A stretch of DNA of 64,000 bases, from assembly GCA_001724995.1 (NCBI GenBank), contig MEFD01000013.1, positions 124,001 to 188,000 of the forward strand, given 5' to 3'. The stretch is from Rubrivivax sp. SCN 71-131. Its GTDB lineage: Bacteria; Pseudomonadota; Gammaproteobacteria; Burkholderiales; Burkholderiaceae_C. How positions within the stretch are numbered: position 1 is the stretch's first letter; every line of letters starts with the position of its first letter. Below the pieces are notes generated by a model. That model was not told the origin of the DNA and did no database searches. It saw only the letters and a list, made by a program, of their open reading frames with translations. Both the position numbers and the translations under genes were made by a program. Positions 1-9,553 of this stretch are shown here, piece by piece.

Positions 1-258
1 GGCCATGGTGAAGCCGAAGTCCTGCTTGCCCTGGCCGATCAGCTGCAGGTTGGCGACCGAGGCGCCGGTGACTTCGGCGGTCGCCTCCCAGCCCTTGACG
101 TGCTTCGACAGGATGGACGCCATGCCGCCGCCCAGCGGGTAGTAGACGCCGCCGGTGCCGCCGGTTCCGATGGCCAGCCGGGTCGTGGTCTGCGCGGCGA
201 GCGGGCCCGCCAGGCAGAGGGCCGCACCGACCAGGACTCCAGTCAGCATTCGCTTCAT
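1..258 (-). CDS. TAXI-family TRAP transporter substrate-binding protein (partial)
   Basis: Only the first 86 residues are in the window; the 3' end lies beyond base 1. The start begins MKRMLTGVLVGAALCLAG and reads through a typical Sec signal peptide ending near AAQ, followed by a mature start TTRLAIGTGGTGGVYYPLGG. The GTGGTGGVYYPLGG stretch is characteristic of TAXI (TRAP-associated extracytoplasmic immunogenic) receptors, which capture small organic acids or amino acids in the periplasm for a fused TRAP permease. An AGGAG ribosome site lies about 9 bases before the ATG. The permease genes would be expected downstream, outside the window. Family assignment is firm; the substrate cannot be told. 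Confidence 0.85.
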   Translation of the reverse strand, partial: MKRMLTGVLVGAALCLAGPLAAQTTTRLAIGTGGTGGVYYPLGGGMASILSKHVKGWEATAEVTGASVANLQLIGQGKQDFGFTMA

Positions 259-383
259 GTTCACGCTCTCCTCGAGAAAGGTTACGGAACCCGCCGCCTC
301 GCCGCGGTCCGGGTCGGGCCAGCGAGTGTAGCGACGCGATCGGTCGCGCCGCATGAGGGAAATCCGCGCGCCGCCGGCGCGGC

Positions 384-3300
384 TCAGCGCGCCAGCACCG
401 GCGCGAGGGCCTTGCCGGTATGCGTGGCGGCCGCGACGACCTGCTCCGGCGTCCCTTCGGCGACGATGCGTCCGCCCCCCGCGCCGCCCTCGGGACCGAG
501 GTCGATGACCCAATCGGCCTCGGCGATGACGTCCAGGTCATGCTCGATGACGAGCACGCTGTGGCCGCCATCGACGAGTCGGTGCAGCACGCGGATGAGC
601 TTCTGGACGTCGGCCATGTGCAGACCGACGGTCGGCTCGTCGAGGACGTAGAGCGTGTGCGCCGGCCGGTTGCCGCGGCGTGTGAGGTCGTCGCGCGCCT
701 TGGCGAGCTCGGTCACCAGCTTGATGCGCTGCGCCTCGCCGCCAGACAGCGTGGGCGAAGGCTGGCCGAGCGTGAGGTAGCCCAGGCCCACGTCCTGCAG
801 CAGCTTGAGCGGATGGCTGACGACGGGCATGCTGGCGAAGAAGTCGACGGCCTCGTCGACCTCCATCTGCAGCACCTCCCCGATGTGACGGCCGCGCCAG
901 GTGACGGCAAGTGTCTGCGGGTTGAAGCGCTGGCCGTGGCAGACGTCGCAGGGCAGCTTGACGTCGGGGAGGAAGCTCATCGCGATCGTGCGCATGCCCT
1001 GCCCCTCGCAGGCGGGGCAGCGGCCGTCGCCGGTGTTGAAGGAGAAGCGCGCCGCGCCGTAGCCGCGCGCCCTGGCCTCCAGCGTCTCGGTGAAGAGCTT
1101 GCGGATCGCATCCCAGAAGCCGACGTAGGTCGCCGGGCAGCTGCGCGGCGTCTTGCCGATCGGCGTCTGGTCGACCTCGAGCACGCGCGCGATCGCGTCG
1201 GTCCCGCGCAGGCCGAGGCAGCCGACGAGCGGCGGCAAGGCGCCGGCGTCGCGCGCCTTGTCGGCCGGCGCGCCCTTTCCGGCGCGGCTGCCGCGACCGC
1301 CACGACCGCCGCGGGCGGCCACGGTGGCCTGCACGTTGGCCAGCAGCACTTCGCGCGCCAGCGTGCTCTTGCCCGAGCCGCTGACGCCGCTGATGGCCAC
1401 CAGGCGCTGCAGCGGCACGCGCAGGTCCAGGCGCTGCAGGTTGTGCAACTGCGCGCCGCGGACTTCGAGCGCCGGCGCCTCGGGCGCCAGCGCCCGCCGC
1501 GGCTGCAGCGGGTGCACGAGCGGCGCGGCGAGCAGCCGGCCGGTGAGCGAGTCGGCGTGCCGCGACAGTTCTTCCACCGTACCTTCGGCGACCAGCCGGC
1601 CGCCGCGCTTGCCGGCACCGGGGCCGATGTCGATGACGTGGTCGGCGCGGCGGATGGTGTCCTCGTCATGCTCGACGACGACGAGCGTGTTGCCCTTGTC
1701 GCCGAGCTTGTGCAGCGCCGAGAGCAGGATGCCATTGTCGCGCGGGTGCAGGCCGATCGTCGGCTCGTCGAGCACGTAGCACACGCCCTGCAGGTTGCTG
1801 CCGAGCTGTGCGGCCAGGCGGATGCGCTGCGCCTCGCCGCCGGAGAGCGTGGGCGCGGCACGGTCCAGCGTCAGGTAGGCCAGGCCCACCTCCTGCAGGA
1901 AGGCCAGGCGGCTGCGCACCTCGGCGACGACGTCGCGTGCGATCTCGGCGTCGCGACCCGTGAGCTGCAGGCCGTCGATCCAGCGCGCGACCTCGTGCAC
2001 CGACAGCCGCGCCAACTCGCCGATCGCGCGCCCGTCGAAGGTGACGGCGCGCGCGGCGGCGTTCAGCCGCGCGCCCTGGCACTCGGGGCAGGGTTCGTCG
2101 GCGAGGCCCTCGACCTCGGGCTCCTCGGACGGGAAGCTGTGCTCGCGGCCCTGGCCGTCGTCGACGATCACCGAATCGTCGAAGGCCTTGCGCTGCTCGC
2201 GCGTCAGCGCCAGGCCCGTGCCCACGCAGTGCGGGCACCAGCCATGCTTGCTGTTGTAGCTGAACATGCGCGGATCCAGCTCCGGGTAGCTGGTGCCGCA
2301 CTGCGGGCAGGCGCGCTTGGTGCTGAAGACCTGCACCTGCCCGATGGGCGCCGTCGGCAGCCCGAGTTCGAGTGCCACCGACAGGCCCGCCAGCGGCTGC
2401 AGCAGGTGCACGACGCCCTTGCCGTGCTCCAGCGCCTTCGTCAGCAGCGTACGCAGCTCGCCTTCGGCCGCCGCGGCGACGACGAGGTCGCCCACCGGCA
2501 GCTCGATCGTGTGCTCCTTGAAGCGGTCGATGCGCGGGAAAGGATCGACGCGCACGAACTCGCCGTCGACGCGCAGGTGCGTGTGGCCGCGCGCCTTGGC
2601 CCACTTGGCGAGGTCGGTGTAGACGCCCTTGCGGTGGACGACCAGCGGCGCGAGCAGGCCGACATGCCGCCCGGCGTGCTCGCGCAGGATCTGCGCGGCG
2701 ATGCTCTCGGCGCTCTGCGCGCGCACCGGCGCGCCGTCGTGCACGCAGTGCTGGATGCCCAGCTTGACCCACAGCAGGCGCAGGAAATGCCAGACCTCGG
2801 TCGTCGTCGCCACCGTGCTCTTGCGCCCGCCGCGCGAGAGACGCTGCTCGATGGCCACCGTCGGCGGAATGCCGTAGACGGCGTCGACCTCGGGCCGGCC
2901 CGCGGGCTGCACGATGCTGCGCGCGTAGGCGTTCAGGCTCTCGAGGTAGCGGCGCTGGCCCTCGTTGAAGAGGATGTCGAAGGCCAGCGTACTCTTGCCC
3001 GAGCCGCTGACGCCGGTGATGACGTTGAACTTGCCGCGCGGGATGTCGACCGAGAGGCTCTTGAGGTTGTGCTCGCGGGCGTTAACGATGGAGATGGCGT
3101 CGTGGGCGGGGCGGATGGCGGGGAGAGACTTGGCCTGAGGGTGCAGCCTTACCACCACCCCGCCATCGGCCGCCATCGGCAGCGCGAGACCCAGCGCCTC
3201 CTCGTAGTCGCGCAGCGCCTGCCCGGTGTGCGAGCTCGGGTGCGCCTTCACGTCGTCGGGCGTGCCCGTGCAGACGATCTCCCCGCCACCCTCGCCGCCC

Positions 3301-6089
3301 TCCGGTCCCAGGTCGACGATCCAGTCGGCGGCGCGGATCACGTCGAGGTTGTGCTCGATCACGAGCAGCGAATGCCCGGCGTCGAGCAGCTTGCGCAGCG
3401 CGCGCATCAGCTTGGCGATGTCGTCGAAGTGCAGGCCGGTCGTCGGCTCGTCGAAGAGGAAGAGCGTGCCCTTCTTCGCCGCCGGCTGGCGCGGGCCGGT
3501 CGCGGCCTGCGCGAGGAAGCCGGCAAGCTTCAGGCGCTGCGCCTCGCCGCCCGAGAGCGTGGGCACCGGCTGGCCCAGGCGCACGTAGTCCAGGCCGACG
3601 TCGAGGATGGGCTGCAGCCGCGCGACGACCTCGCGATCGTTCTGGAACCAATGCGCCGCCTCGGCGACCGTCAGCTCGAGCACGTCGGCGATGCTGAAGC
3701 GCTCGGGGCCGCGCGTGAGCTTCACGTCCAGCACCTCGGCGCGGTAGCGGCGGCCGTCGCAGTCGGGGCAGCGCAGGTAGACGTCGGAGAGGAACTGCAT
3801 CTCGACGCGCTCGAAGCCGCTGCCGCCGCAGGTCGGGCAGCGCCCGTCGCCGGCGTTGAAGCTGAAGGTGCCCGCGCTGTAGCCGCGCTCGCGCGCCAGC
3901 GGCACTTCGGCGAAGAGCTTGCGGAACTCGTCGAAGGCGCCGACGTAGCTGGCCGGGTTGCTGCGCGCGGTCATGCCGATCGGGCTCTGGTCGACGAAGA
4001 CCGCGTCGGCGAGCTGCTCGGCGCCGAGCAGGCGCTCGAAGGCGCCGGGCGCCTCGGTCGCCTTGCCGAAGTGGCGCGCCAGCGCCGGATGGAGCACGTC
4101 CTGCACCAGCGTGCTCTTGCCCGAGCCGCTGATGCCGGTGACGACGACCAGGCGCTGCAGCGGCAGCTCGAGCGTCACGCCCTGCAGGTTGTGCTCGCGC
4201 GCGCCTTCGAGCACGAGGCGCGGCGTGCCCGCCTGCACCAGGCGCCGGAAACCCAGGCTCACCTGCTTGCGCGCGCCGAGGTAGGCGCCGGTGAGCGTGT
4301 CCGCGCTGCGTGCCTGCTCGGGCGTGCCGTCGAAGACGATCTGTCCGCCGCGCTCGCCGGGGCCCGGGCCCATGTCGAGCAGCCGGTCGGCGGCGAGCAT
4401 CACCGCCGGGTCGTGCTCGACGACGACCAGCGTGTTGCCGGCGTCGCGCAGGCGCTGCATCGCCTGCACGATGCGGTTCATGTCGCGCGGGTGCAGGCCG
4501 ATGCTCGGCTCGTCGAGCACGAAGAGCGTGTTCACGAGGCTCGTGCCCAGCGCCGTCGTCAGGTTGATGCGCTGCACCTCGCCGCCGCTGAGCGTGCGGC
4601 TCTGGCGGTCCAGCGCCAGGTAGCCGATGCCGACGTCGCACAGGTACTTCAGCCGCGTGCGCACCTCGGCCAGCAGCAGCGCAAGCGCCTCGTCGAGCAT
4701 CCCCTGCTGCAGCCGCAAGCCGTCGAAGAAGCGGAAGAGGCGCGCGATCGGCAGCTGCATCAGGTCGTGCAGGCACAACCCCGGCAGGGCCTCGAGCTGC
4801 GCGCGCGTCCATTTCACGCCGGTCGGCATGAAGCGCTGCGCGGGCGGCAGCACGGCGTCGGCGTCCGCGCGGCTGCCGATGCGCCACAGCAGCGCCTCGG
4901 GCTGCAGGCGCGCGCCGCCGCAGGCGCTGCACGGCGTGTAGCTGCGGTACTTCGACAAGAGCACGCGGATGTGCATCTTGTAGGCCTTGCTCTCCAGGTA
5001 GCCGAAGAAGCGGCGGATGCCGTACCACTGCTTGTTCCAGTCGCCCTGCCAGTGCGGGCTGCCCTCGATCACCCAGTCGCGCTGCGCCGGCGTGAGCTGG
5101 CTCCAGGCGGTGTCGCGCGGGATGCCGGCCTCGCCCGCGTACTTGACGAGGTCGTCCTGGCACTCCTTCCAGGCCGGCGTCTGCAGCGGCTTGATGGCGC
5201 CGCTGCGCAGCGTCTTGCGCGCGTCGGGGATGACGAGCCCGAAGTCGACGCCGATCACGCGGCCGAAGCCGCGGCAGGTCTCGCAGGCGCCGAAGGCCGA
5301 GTTGAAGCTGAAGAGCGCGGGCTGCGGGTCGGCGTAGCGGCGCCCGCTCTCCGGGCAGTGCAGCCCGGTCGACCAGCGCCAGAGCTGCTGCAGCTCGTCG
5401 ACGTGCACGTCGAGCCGGCCGCCGCCGCGCTTGAGCGCGGTCTCGATCGCCTCGGCGGCGCGCACCGGCTCCACGTTCCCGAAGCGAAAGCGGTCGGCGA
5501 CGACGGCGAGGATCTTGCGCTGCCCCTCGACGCGCTCGCCGTGCACGCGCGTGAAGCCGCTGGCCGAGAGCCACTGCGCCTGCTGCTCGGCGCTGGTGTC
5601 GGCCGGCAGCTCGACCGGGAAGCTGAGCACGAGGCGCGGGTCGCCCGCGGCCGCGGCGCGCTGCTGCAGATCTTCGAGGATGGTCTGTGCCGAGTCGTGC
5701 CGCACCGGCAGCGCGGTGTCGGCGTCGAAGAGCTGCGCGGCGCGCGCGAACAGCAGCTTCAGGTGGTCGTTGAGCTCGGTCATCGTCCCGACCGTGCTGC
5801 GGCTAGTGCGCACCGGGTTGGTCTGGTCGATGGCGATGGCCGGCGGCACGCCGTCGACGCGGTCGACCGCCGGGCGGTCCATGCGGTCGAGGAACTGGCG
5901 CGCGTAGGCGCTGAAGGTCTCGACGTAGCGCCGCTGCCCCTCGGCGTACAAGGTGTCGAAGACGAGGCTGGACTTGCCCGAACCGCTGACCCCGGTGACC
6001 ACCGTCAGCTCGCCGGTGCGGATGTCCAGGTCCAGGTTCTTCAGGTTGTGCTGGCGGGCGCCGCGGATGCGGATGACACCGGAGGGCAT
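384..6089 (-). CDS. uvrA: Double-length UvrA: two complete UvrA units fused head to tail
   Basis: A 1901-aa protein, about twice the usual 940 aa of UvrA, the damage-recognition ATPase of the UvrABC nucleotide excision repair system. It has four ABC ATPase cores: Walker A motifs GVSGSGKS or GISGSGKS near residues 33, 650, 1024 and 1564, and LSGGE signatures near 498, 843, 1411 and 1778. Each half also has CxxC zinc-finger pairs (for example CPTCGGSG...CPDC in the first half and CPACEGQG...CDVC in the second). The halves are diverged, not a recent duplication. A glycine/arginine-rich low-complexity insert follows the fourth Walker A. No strong ribosome site precedes the ATG. A normal-length uvrA probably exists elsewhere. 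UvrA identity is certain; the role of the fusion is unknown. Confidence 0.95.
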   Translation of the reverse strand: MPSGVIRIRGARQHNLKNLDLDIRTGELTVVTGVSGSGKSSLVFDTLYAEGQRRYVETFSAYARQFLDRMDRPAVDRVDGVPPAIAIDQTNPVRTSRSTVGTMTELNDHLKLLFARAAQLFDADTALPVRHDSAQTILEDLQQRAAAAGDPRLVLSFPVELPADTSAEQQAQWLSASGFTRVHGERVEGQRKILAVVADRFRFGNVEPVRAAEAIETALKRGGGRLDVHVDELQQLWRWSTGLHCPESGRRYADPQPALFSFNSAFGACETCRGFGRVIGVDFGLVIPDARKTLRSGAIKPLQTPAWKECQDDLVKYAGEAGIPRDTAWSQLTPAQRDWVIEGSPHWQGDWNKQWYGIRRFFGYLESKAYKMHIRVLLSKYRSYTPCSACGGARLQPEALLWRIGSRADADAVLPPAQRFMPTGVKWTRAQLEALPGLCLHDLMQLPIARLFRFFDGLRLQQGMLDEALALLLAEVRTRLKYLCDVGIGYLALDRQSRTLSGGEVQRINLTTALGTSLVNTLFVLDEPSIGLHPRDMNRIVQAMQRLRDAGNTLVVVEHDPAVMLAADRLLDMGPGPGERGGQIVFDGTPEQARSADTLTGAYLGARKQVSLGFRRLVQAGTPRLVLEGAREHNLQGVTLELPLQRLVVVTGISGSGKSTLVQDVLHPALARHFGKATEAPGAFERLLGAEQLADAVFVDQSPIGMTARSNPASYVGAFDEFRKLFAEVPLARERGYSAGTFSFNAGDGRCPTCGGSGFERVEMQFLSDVYLRCPDCDGRRYRAEVLDVKLTRGPERFSIADVLELTVAEAAHWFQNDREVVARLQPILDVGLDYVRLGQPVPTLSGGEAQRLKLAGFLAQAATGPRQPAAKKGTLFLFDEPTTGLHFDDIAKLMRALRKLLDAGHSLLVIEHNLDVIRAADWIVDLGPEGGEGGGEIVCTGTPDDVKAHPSSHTGQALRDYEEALGLALPMAADGGVVVRLHPQAKSLPAIRPAHDAISIVNAREHNLKSLSVDIPRGKFNVITGVSGSGKSTLAFDILFNEGQRRYLESLNAYARSIVQPAGRPEVDAVYGIPPTVAIEQRLSRGGRKSTVATTTEVWHFLRLLWVKLGIQHCVHDGAPVRAQSAESIAAQILREHAGRHVGLLAPLVVHRKGVYTDLAKWAKARGHTHLRVDGEFVRVDPFPRIDRFKEHTIELPVGDLVVAAAAEGELRTLLTKALEHGKGVVHLLQPLAGLSVALELGLPTAPIGQVQVFSTKRACPQCGTSYPELDPRMFSYNSKHGWCPHCVGTGLALTREQRKAFDDSVIVDDGQGREHSFPSEEPEVEGLADEPCPECQGARLNAAARAVTFDGRAIGELARLSVHEVARWIDGLQLTGRDAEIARDVVAEVRSRLAFLQEVGLAYLTLDRAAPTLSGGEAQRIRLAAQLGSNLQGVCYVLDEPTIGLHPRDNGILLSALHKLGDKGNTLVVVEHDEDTIRRADHVIDIGPGAGKRGGRLVAEGTVEELSRHADSLTGRLLAAPLVHPLQPRRALAPEAPALEVRGAQLHNLQRLDLRVPLQRLVAISGVSGSGKSTLAREVLLANVQATVAARGGRGGRGSRAGKGAPADKARDAGALPPLVGCLGLRGTDAIARVLEVDQTPIGKTPRSCPATYVGFWDAIRKLFTETLEARARGYGAARFSFNTGDGRCPACEGQGMRTIAMSFLPDVKLPCDVCHGQRFNPQTLAVTWRGRHIGEVLQMEVDEAVDFFASMPVVSHPLKLLQDVGLGYLTLGQPSPTLSGGEAQRIKLVTELAKARDDLTRRGNRPAHTLYVLDEPTVGLHMADVQKLIRVLHRLVDGGHSVLVIEHDLDVIAEADWVIDLGPEGGAGGGRIVAEGTPEQVVAAATHTGKALAPVLAR

Positions 6090-6228
6090 GGCGGTAGGAG
6101 GCCTGAATGACGAGGCGAACCTTTCATTCTAGGGCGCGGCTTTCCCCCCGCTTCGATCGGGCGGCCCTCGTCGCGGCGACGCCGATCAGGCGTCGCGCAC
6201 CGTGCTGCCGCCCGGCTTCTCAGGCTTC

Positions 6229-7188
6229 TCAGGACTGGTAGCCCGACTTCTTCACGACCGGCGCCCACTGGGCGCGGTAGGCCTTGAGCATCGCAGCGGT
6301 CTGCTGCGGCGTGCGCGCCACCGGATCGACCTTGGCGGCGTGGAACTTGCGCTTCGTGTCCTCGTCGAGCATCACTTCGCGGATCGCCGCACCGAGCGCC
6401 GCCACGCGCTCCCGGGGCATTGCCGCGGACGCGAAGAAGGCGTTCCAGCCGGTTGCGGACAGGTTCATCCCGGCCTCCTTGAAGGTCGGGATGTCGGGCG
6501 AGAACGGCGAGCGCTTGACGTTGGACGAGGCCAGTACGCGCAGCTTGCCGCCTTCGTGCTGCGGCAGCAGCGTGTCCAGCGTGTCGACGGCCACCGGGAT
6601 CTGGCCGCCGATGAGATCGGTGACGAGCGGACCCGAGCCCCGGTAGCCGATGACCTGGGCCTGTACCTTCGCGGCCTCGCTGACCATCAGGGCGAAGAAG
6701 TGCGGCAGGCTGCCGGTGGCCGGCACGCCGAAGTTCGTCTGCTCGGGGTTCGCGCGCAGCCACGCAAGCAGGTGCTGAAGCTCCTTGACCGGGACCGCCG
6801 ACGCGACCGCGATGCCGAACTCGTACTCGCTGACCTGCGAGACCGGCTGGAAGTCGCGATCCGGGTCGTAGCCGCTGTCCTTGAAGACCAGCGGCGCGAT
6901 CAGCATCGTCGCCGGATTGGCGACCACCAGCACCGACTGGTTCGCGGGCGTGCCCTTGGTCTGCTGCATCGCGACGCGTCCACCGGCGCCGGCCTTGTTC
7001 TCAACGATCACGTTCTGGCCGAGCTTGGGGCTCAGCTTCTCGGCGACGATGCGTGCGGCGCGGTCACTCGAGCCGCCGGGTGCGTAGGGCACGACGATGC
7101 GCAGGCTGCCGTCCTGCGCGCGCGACGGAAGCGTAAGCGGTGCCGCGAGGATGGTCGCGGCGGCCTTCAGGAGCGGGCGTCGTAGCAT
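6229..7188 (-). CDS. Bug-family tripartite tricarboxylate (TTT) transporter receptor
   Basis: A 319-aa periplasmic binding protein. It begins MLRRPLLKAAATILAAPL, a signal peptide with a twin-arginine-like RR, then the classical Bug opening LRIVVPYAPGGSSDRAARIVAEKL and later GSLPHFFALM and VDTLDTLLPQHEGGKLRVLA. Bug proteins bind carboxylates or other small anions, usually for a TctAB permease, and are hugely expanded as orphans in Burkholderiales; no permease genes are adjacent here. The start at 7188 was preferred because GGAG sits 8 bases upstream; an in-frame ATG at 7203 would add five residues. It lies 139 bases from uvrA on the same strand. Ligand unknown. Confidence 0.9.
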   Translation of the reverse strand: MLRRPLLKAAATILAAPLTLPSRAQDGSLRIVVPYAPGGSSDRAARIVAEKLSPKLGQNVIVENKAGAGGRVAMQQTKGTPANQSVLVVANPATMLIAPLVFKDSGYDPDRDFQPVSQVSEYEFGIAVASAVPVKELQHLLAWLRANPEQTNFGVPATGSLPHFFALMVSEAAKVQAQVIGYRGSGPLVTDLIGGQIPVAVDTLDTLLPQHEGGKLRVLASSNVKRSPFSPDIPTFKEAGMNLSATGWNAFFASAAMPRERVAALGAAIREVMLDEDTKRKFHAAKVDPVARTPQQTAAMLKAYRAQWAPVVKKSGYQS

Positions 7189-7449
7189 GCTGCTTTTCTC
7201 CATCCGGCTGTTCGTGCCGACAGGCGCGACTCTATGCCGCGATCGACGCGGCGCCAATCCGTCCGAGTGCCCGATCGGCGCAAGCACGTCCTGCGGGTTC
7301 TACAGGCAAGCAGTCTCCCTCCGAGGTCGACGAGCGGCTTGTGGCTGAGGACCGGGGCAGCCGGCGCCTGGTGACGAGTCCCCAGGTATGGGAGCGCTTG
7401 GCAGGGGTCCGCCGGGGCGGCTCGACGGCGGCAGCCAAACGGAGCGCAA

Positions 7450-8376
7450 TCAGGCGGCTTGGGTAGGTGTCTTGCAAGGGATGCTCGAGGTCTCATCAGC
7501 CGTCGTCGCCGCGCTGCGCAGGCGTCGCCACTGCTGGTCGACCTCGGACTGCAGCGCGGCGACGCGGCCGGCGTCGAGGCGGCGGTAGCGCGACTGCTCC
7601 TTCAGGTAGCCGTCGATGCGCAGGTCCTCGTCGATGCGTCCGGCGGTGATGCGCACGCGCTCGCCGTGCTCGATCTCGAAGAGCGGGAAGACGCCGGCCT
7701 CCACCGCCTTGCGCGCGGTGCGCACGGCGCCGTCCTCGGCCAGGCCCCAGCCCGGCACGCAGGGGATGAGGACGATGATGACCTTGGTGCCGCGGATGGT
7801 CTTGGCCTTCTCGACCTTGGCCTTCAGGTCGTTGAGGTGCGAGGGGCTGGCGGTGGCGACGTAGGGCGTGCGGTGCGCGGCCAGGATCTCGACCATGTTC
7901 TTCTTCTGCGTGAACTTGCCCTCGGGCGTGCTGCCGGTGACGGCGCCCAGCGGCGTCGACGAGCTCTTCTGCCCGCCGGTGTTCATGTAGCCCTCGTTGT
8001 CGAAGCAGAAGTAGAGGATGTCCTCGTTGCGCTCGATCGCCGAGGACAGCGCCTGCAGGCCGATGTCGTAGGTGCCGCCGTCGCCGACGAAGCAGAACAC
8101 CGTGGTGTCGCGCTTGTTGCGCGCGTTGAGCGCGCGCTTGACGCCGCTGGCCGAGGCCGCGGCCGACTCCAGCGTGGTGTGGAACATCGGCACCTTCACC
8201 GAGGAGATCGGGTAGCCGCCGCTAATCATCGCCGAGCACGAGGGCGAGACGACGCCGATGGCGTCGTCGCCGATGGTGTTGAGGATGACGCGGATCGTCA
8301 CCGGCTCGGAACAGCCCGGGCAGGCGACGTGGCCGGAGCAGAACTGGCCCTGGTCTTCGTAGTCGATGTTCTTCAC
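7450..8376 (-). CDS. 2-oxoacid:acceptor oxidoreductase beta subunit (TPP-binding)
   Basis: A 308-aa thiamine-diphosphate-binding subunit of the pyruvate:ferredoxin oxidoreductase superfamily. The N-terminus has the cluster motif CSGHVACPGC, then the TPP/Mg motif GDGGTYDIGLQALSSAIERN ending in FDNEGYMNTGGQ. It would oxidatively decarboxylate a 2-oxo acid to an acyl-CoA together with the alpha and gamma subunits just upstream. The start is GTG; GGAG lies 8 bases before the GTG at 8376, while an alternative GTG at 8385 overlaps the alpha stop as GTGA. This is the last gene of a four-gene operon. The substrate (pyruvate, 2-oxoglutarate, phenylglyoxylate and others) cannot be fixed from sequence alone. 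Confidence 0.9.
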   Translation of the reverse strand: MKNIDYEDQGQFCSGHVACPGCSEPVTIRVILNTIGDDAIGVVSPSCSAMISGGYPISSVKVPMFHTTLESAAASASGVKRALNARNKRDTTVFCFVGDGGTYDIGLQALSSAIERNEDILYFCFDNEGYMNTGGQKSSSTPLGAVTGSTPEGKFTQKKNMVEILAAHRTPYVATASPSHLNDLKAKVEKAKTIRGTKVIIVLIPCVPGWGLAEDGAVRTARKAVEAGVFPLFEIEHGERVRITAGRIDEDLRIDGYLKEQSRYRRLDAGRVAALQSEVDQQWRRLRSAATTADETSSIPCKTPTQAA

Positions 8377-8381
8377 GCTTG

Positions 8382-9551
8382 TCACTCCACCCAGACGGGA
8401 TCGGGCCGCGCTTCGCGGCTGCGGAATTCGGCCACCCACTCGCGGATCCGTGCCGACGAGACGTTGACGCCGCCCACGCCGGCCAGCAGGCCGTGCAGGC
8501 GCGGTGCCACCGGCGTGCCGAAGAGCACGCTCTTCAACTCCTGGTGCAGCACGCCGCCGGTGCCCGGCGAGTAGTTGCGGTCGAGCACGATGGCGCAGGG
8601 CACGCCGGCCAGCGCCTCGCGCAGCGCCGCCGCCGGCAGCGGCCGGAACAGCCGCACCTTGAGCATGCCCACGGCCAGCCCCTCCTTGCGCATCGCGTTC
8701 ACCGCGTGGCGCACCGTGCCGGCCATCGAGCCCATGGTCACCAGCACCACCTCCGCGCCTTCGAGGTGGTGGCCTTCGAGGAGGTCGCGGTGGCGCCCGG
8801 TGAGCTCGCCCCAGCGCGCGCCGGTGCTGCGGATGAGACCCGGCACCTGCGCCATCGCCGCGTCGAGGTCGACGCGCGAGCGGCGCCAGGTCGCCTGGTC
8901 GGTGGGCGCGCAGTAGGACGCGCTGTGCGCGTTGTCGAGCGAGAACTCCGGCCGGTAGGGCGGCAGGAAGGCATCGACCAGTTCCTGCGTCGGCACGTCG
9001 ACCGGCTCCATCGCATGCGAGACGTAGAAGGCGTCGTGGCTGACCATCGCCGGCAGCTTGACGGCTTCGGCCACGGCGAAGAGCTGGATCACGCTGTCCA
9101 GCGACTCCTGCGGGCTCTCGCTGTAGAGCTGGATCCAGCCGGTGTCGCGCTGCGCCAGGCTGTCGATCTGGTCGGGCCAGAAGCCCCAGGGCGCGGCCGG
9201 CGTGCGGTTGACGTTGCACATCACGATCGGCGTGCGCGCGCCGGAGGCGAAGTGCAGCAGCTCGTGCATGAGCAGAAGGCCCTGCGAGGAGGTCGCGGTG
9301 AAGACGCGCGCGCCGGTGGCCGAGGCGGCGATGCAGGCCGCCATCGCCGAGTGCTCGGACTCCGGCGTCAGCAGCTCGGCCGTGATGCCGCCTTCGGCGT
9401 GCAGCTCGGTGATGCGCTCGAGGATCGGCGTCTGCGGCGTGATCGGGTAGACCGGAATGACGTCAGGACGGGCCAGCATGACGGCGTTCGACACCGCGTG
9501 GTTGCCGCTCAGCAGCACGCCGCGGCTGCGTTCGCGTACGGTCGTCGTCAT
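8382..9551 (-). CDS. 2-oxoacid:acceptor oxidoreductase alpha subunit
   Basis: A 389-aa alpha subunit. Recognisable blocks are GNHAVSNAVMLARPDVIPVYPITPQTP near the N-terminus, ESEHSAMAACIAASATGAR, TSSQGLLLMHELLHFASGAR and RDTGWIQLYSESPQESLD, all typical of PorA/KorA/VorB/PadG-type subunits that form half of the TPP active site. The ATG lies two bases after the stop of the preceding reductase gene, and the C-terminus overlaps or abuts the beta-subunit start, so subunits are made together. Where many PorA proteins have an Asn-Arg-Ala patch this one reads NVNRTPAAPWGFWPDQIDS, which may reflect a different substrate pocket. Confidence 0.9.
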   Translation of the reverse strand: MTTTVRERSRGVLLSGNHAVSNAVMLARPDVIPVYPITPQTPILERITELHAEGGITAELLTPESEHSAMAACIAASATGARVFTATSSQGLLLMHELLHFASGARTPIVMCNVNRTPAAPWGFWPDQIDSLAQRDTGWIQLYSESPQESLDSVIQLFAVAEAVKLPAMVSHDAFYVSHAMEPVDVPTQELVDAFLPPYRPEFSLDNAHSASYCAPTDQATWRRSRVDLDAAMAQVPGLIRSTGARWGELTGRHRDLLEGHHLEGAEVVLVTMGSMAGTVRHAVNAMRKEGLAVGMLKVRLFRPLPAAALREALAGVPCAIVLDRNYSPGTGGVLHQELKSVLFGTPVAPRLHGLLAGVGGVNVSSARIREWVAEFRSREARPDPVWVE

Positions 9552-9553
9552 GG

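Noticed and set aside
420-6110. A plus-strand open frame of about 1896 codons opposite uvrA
   Set aside because: It is the mirror of the uvrA coding frame in very GC-rich DNA, has Arg/Ala/Gly-rich sequence without domains, and uvrA on the minus strand has all its motifs.
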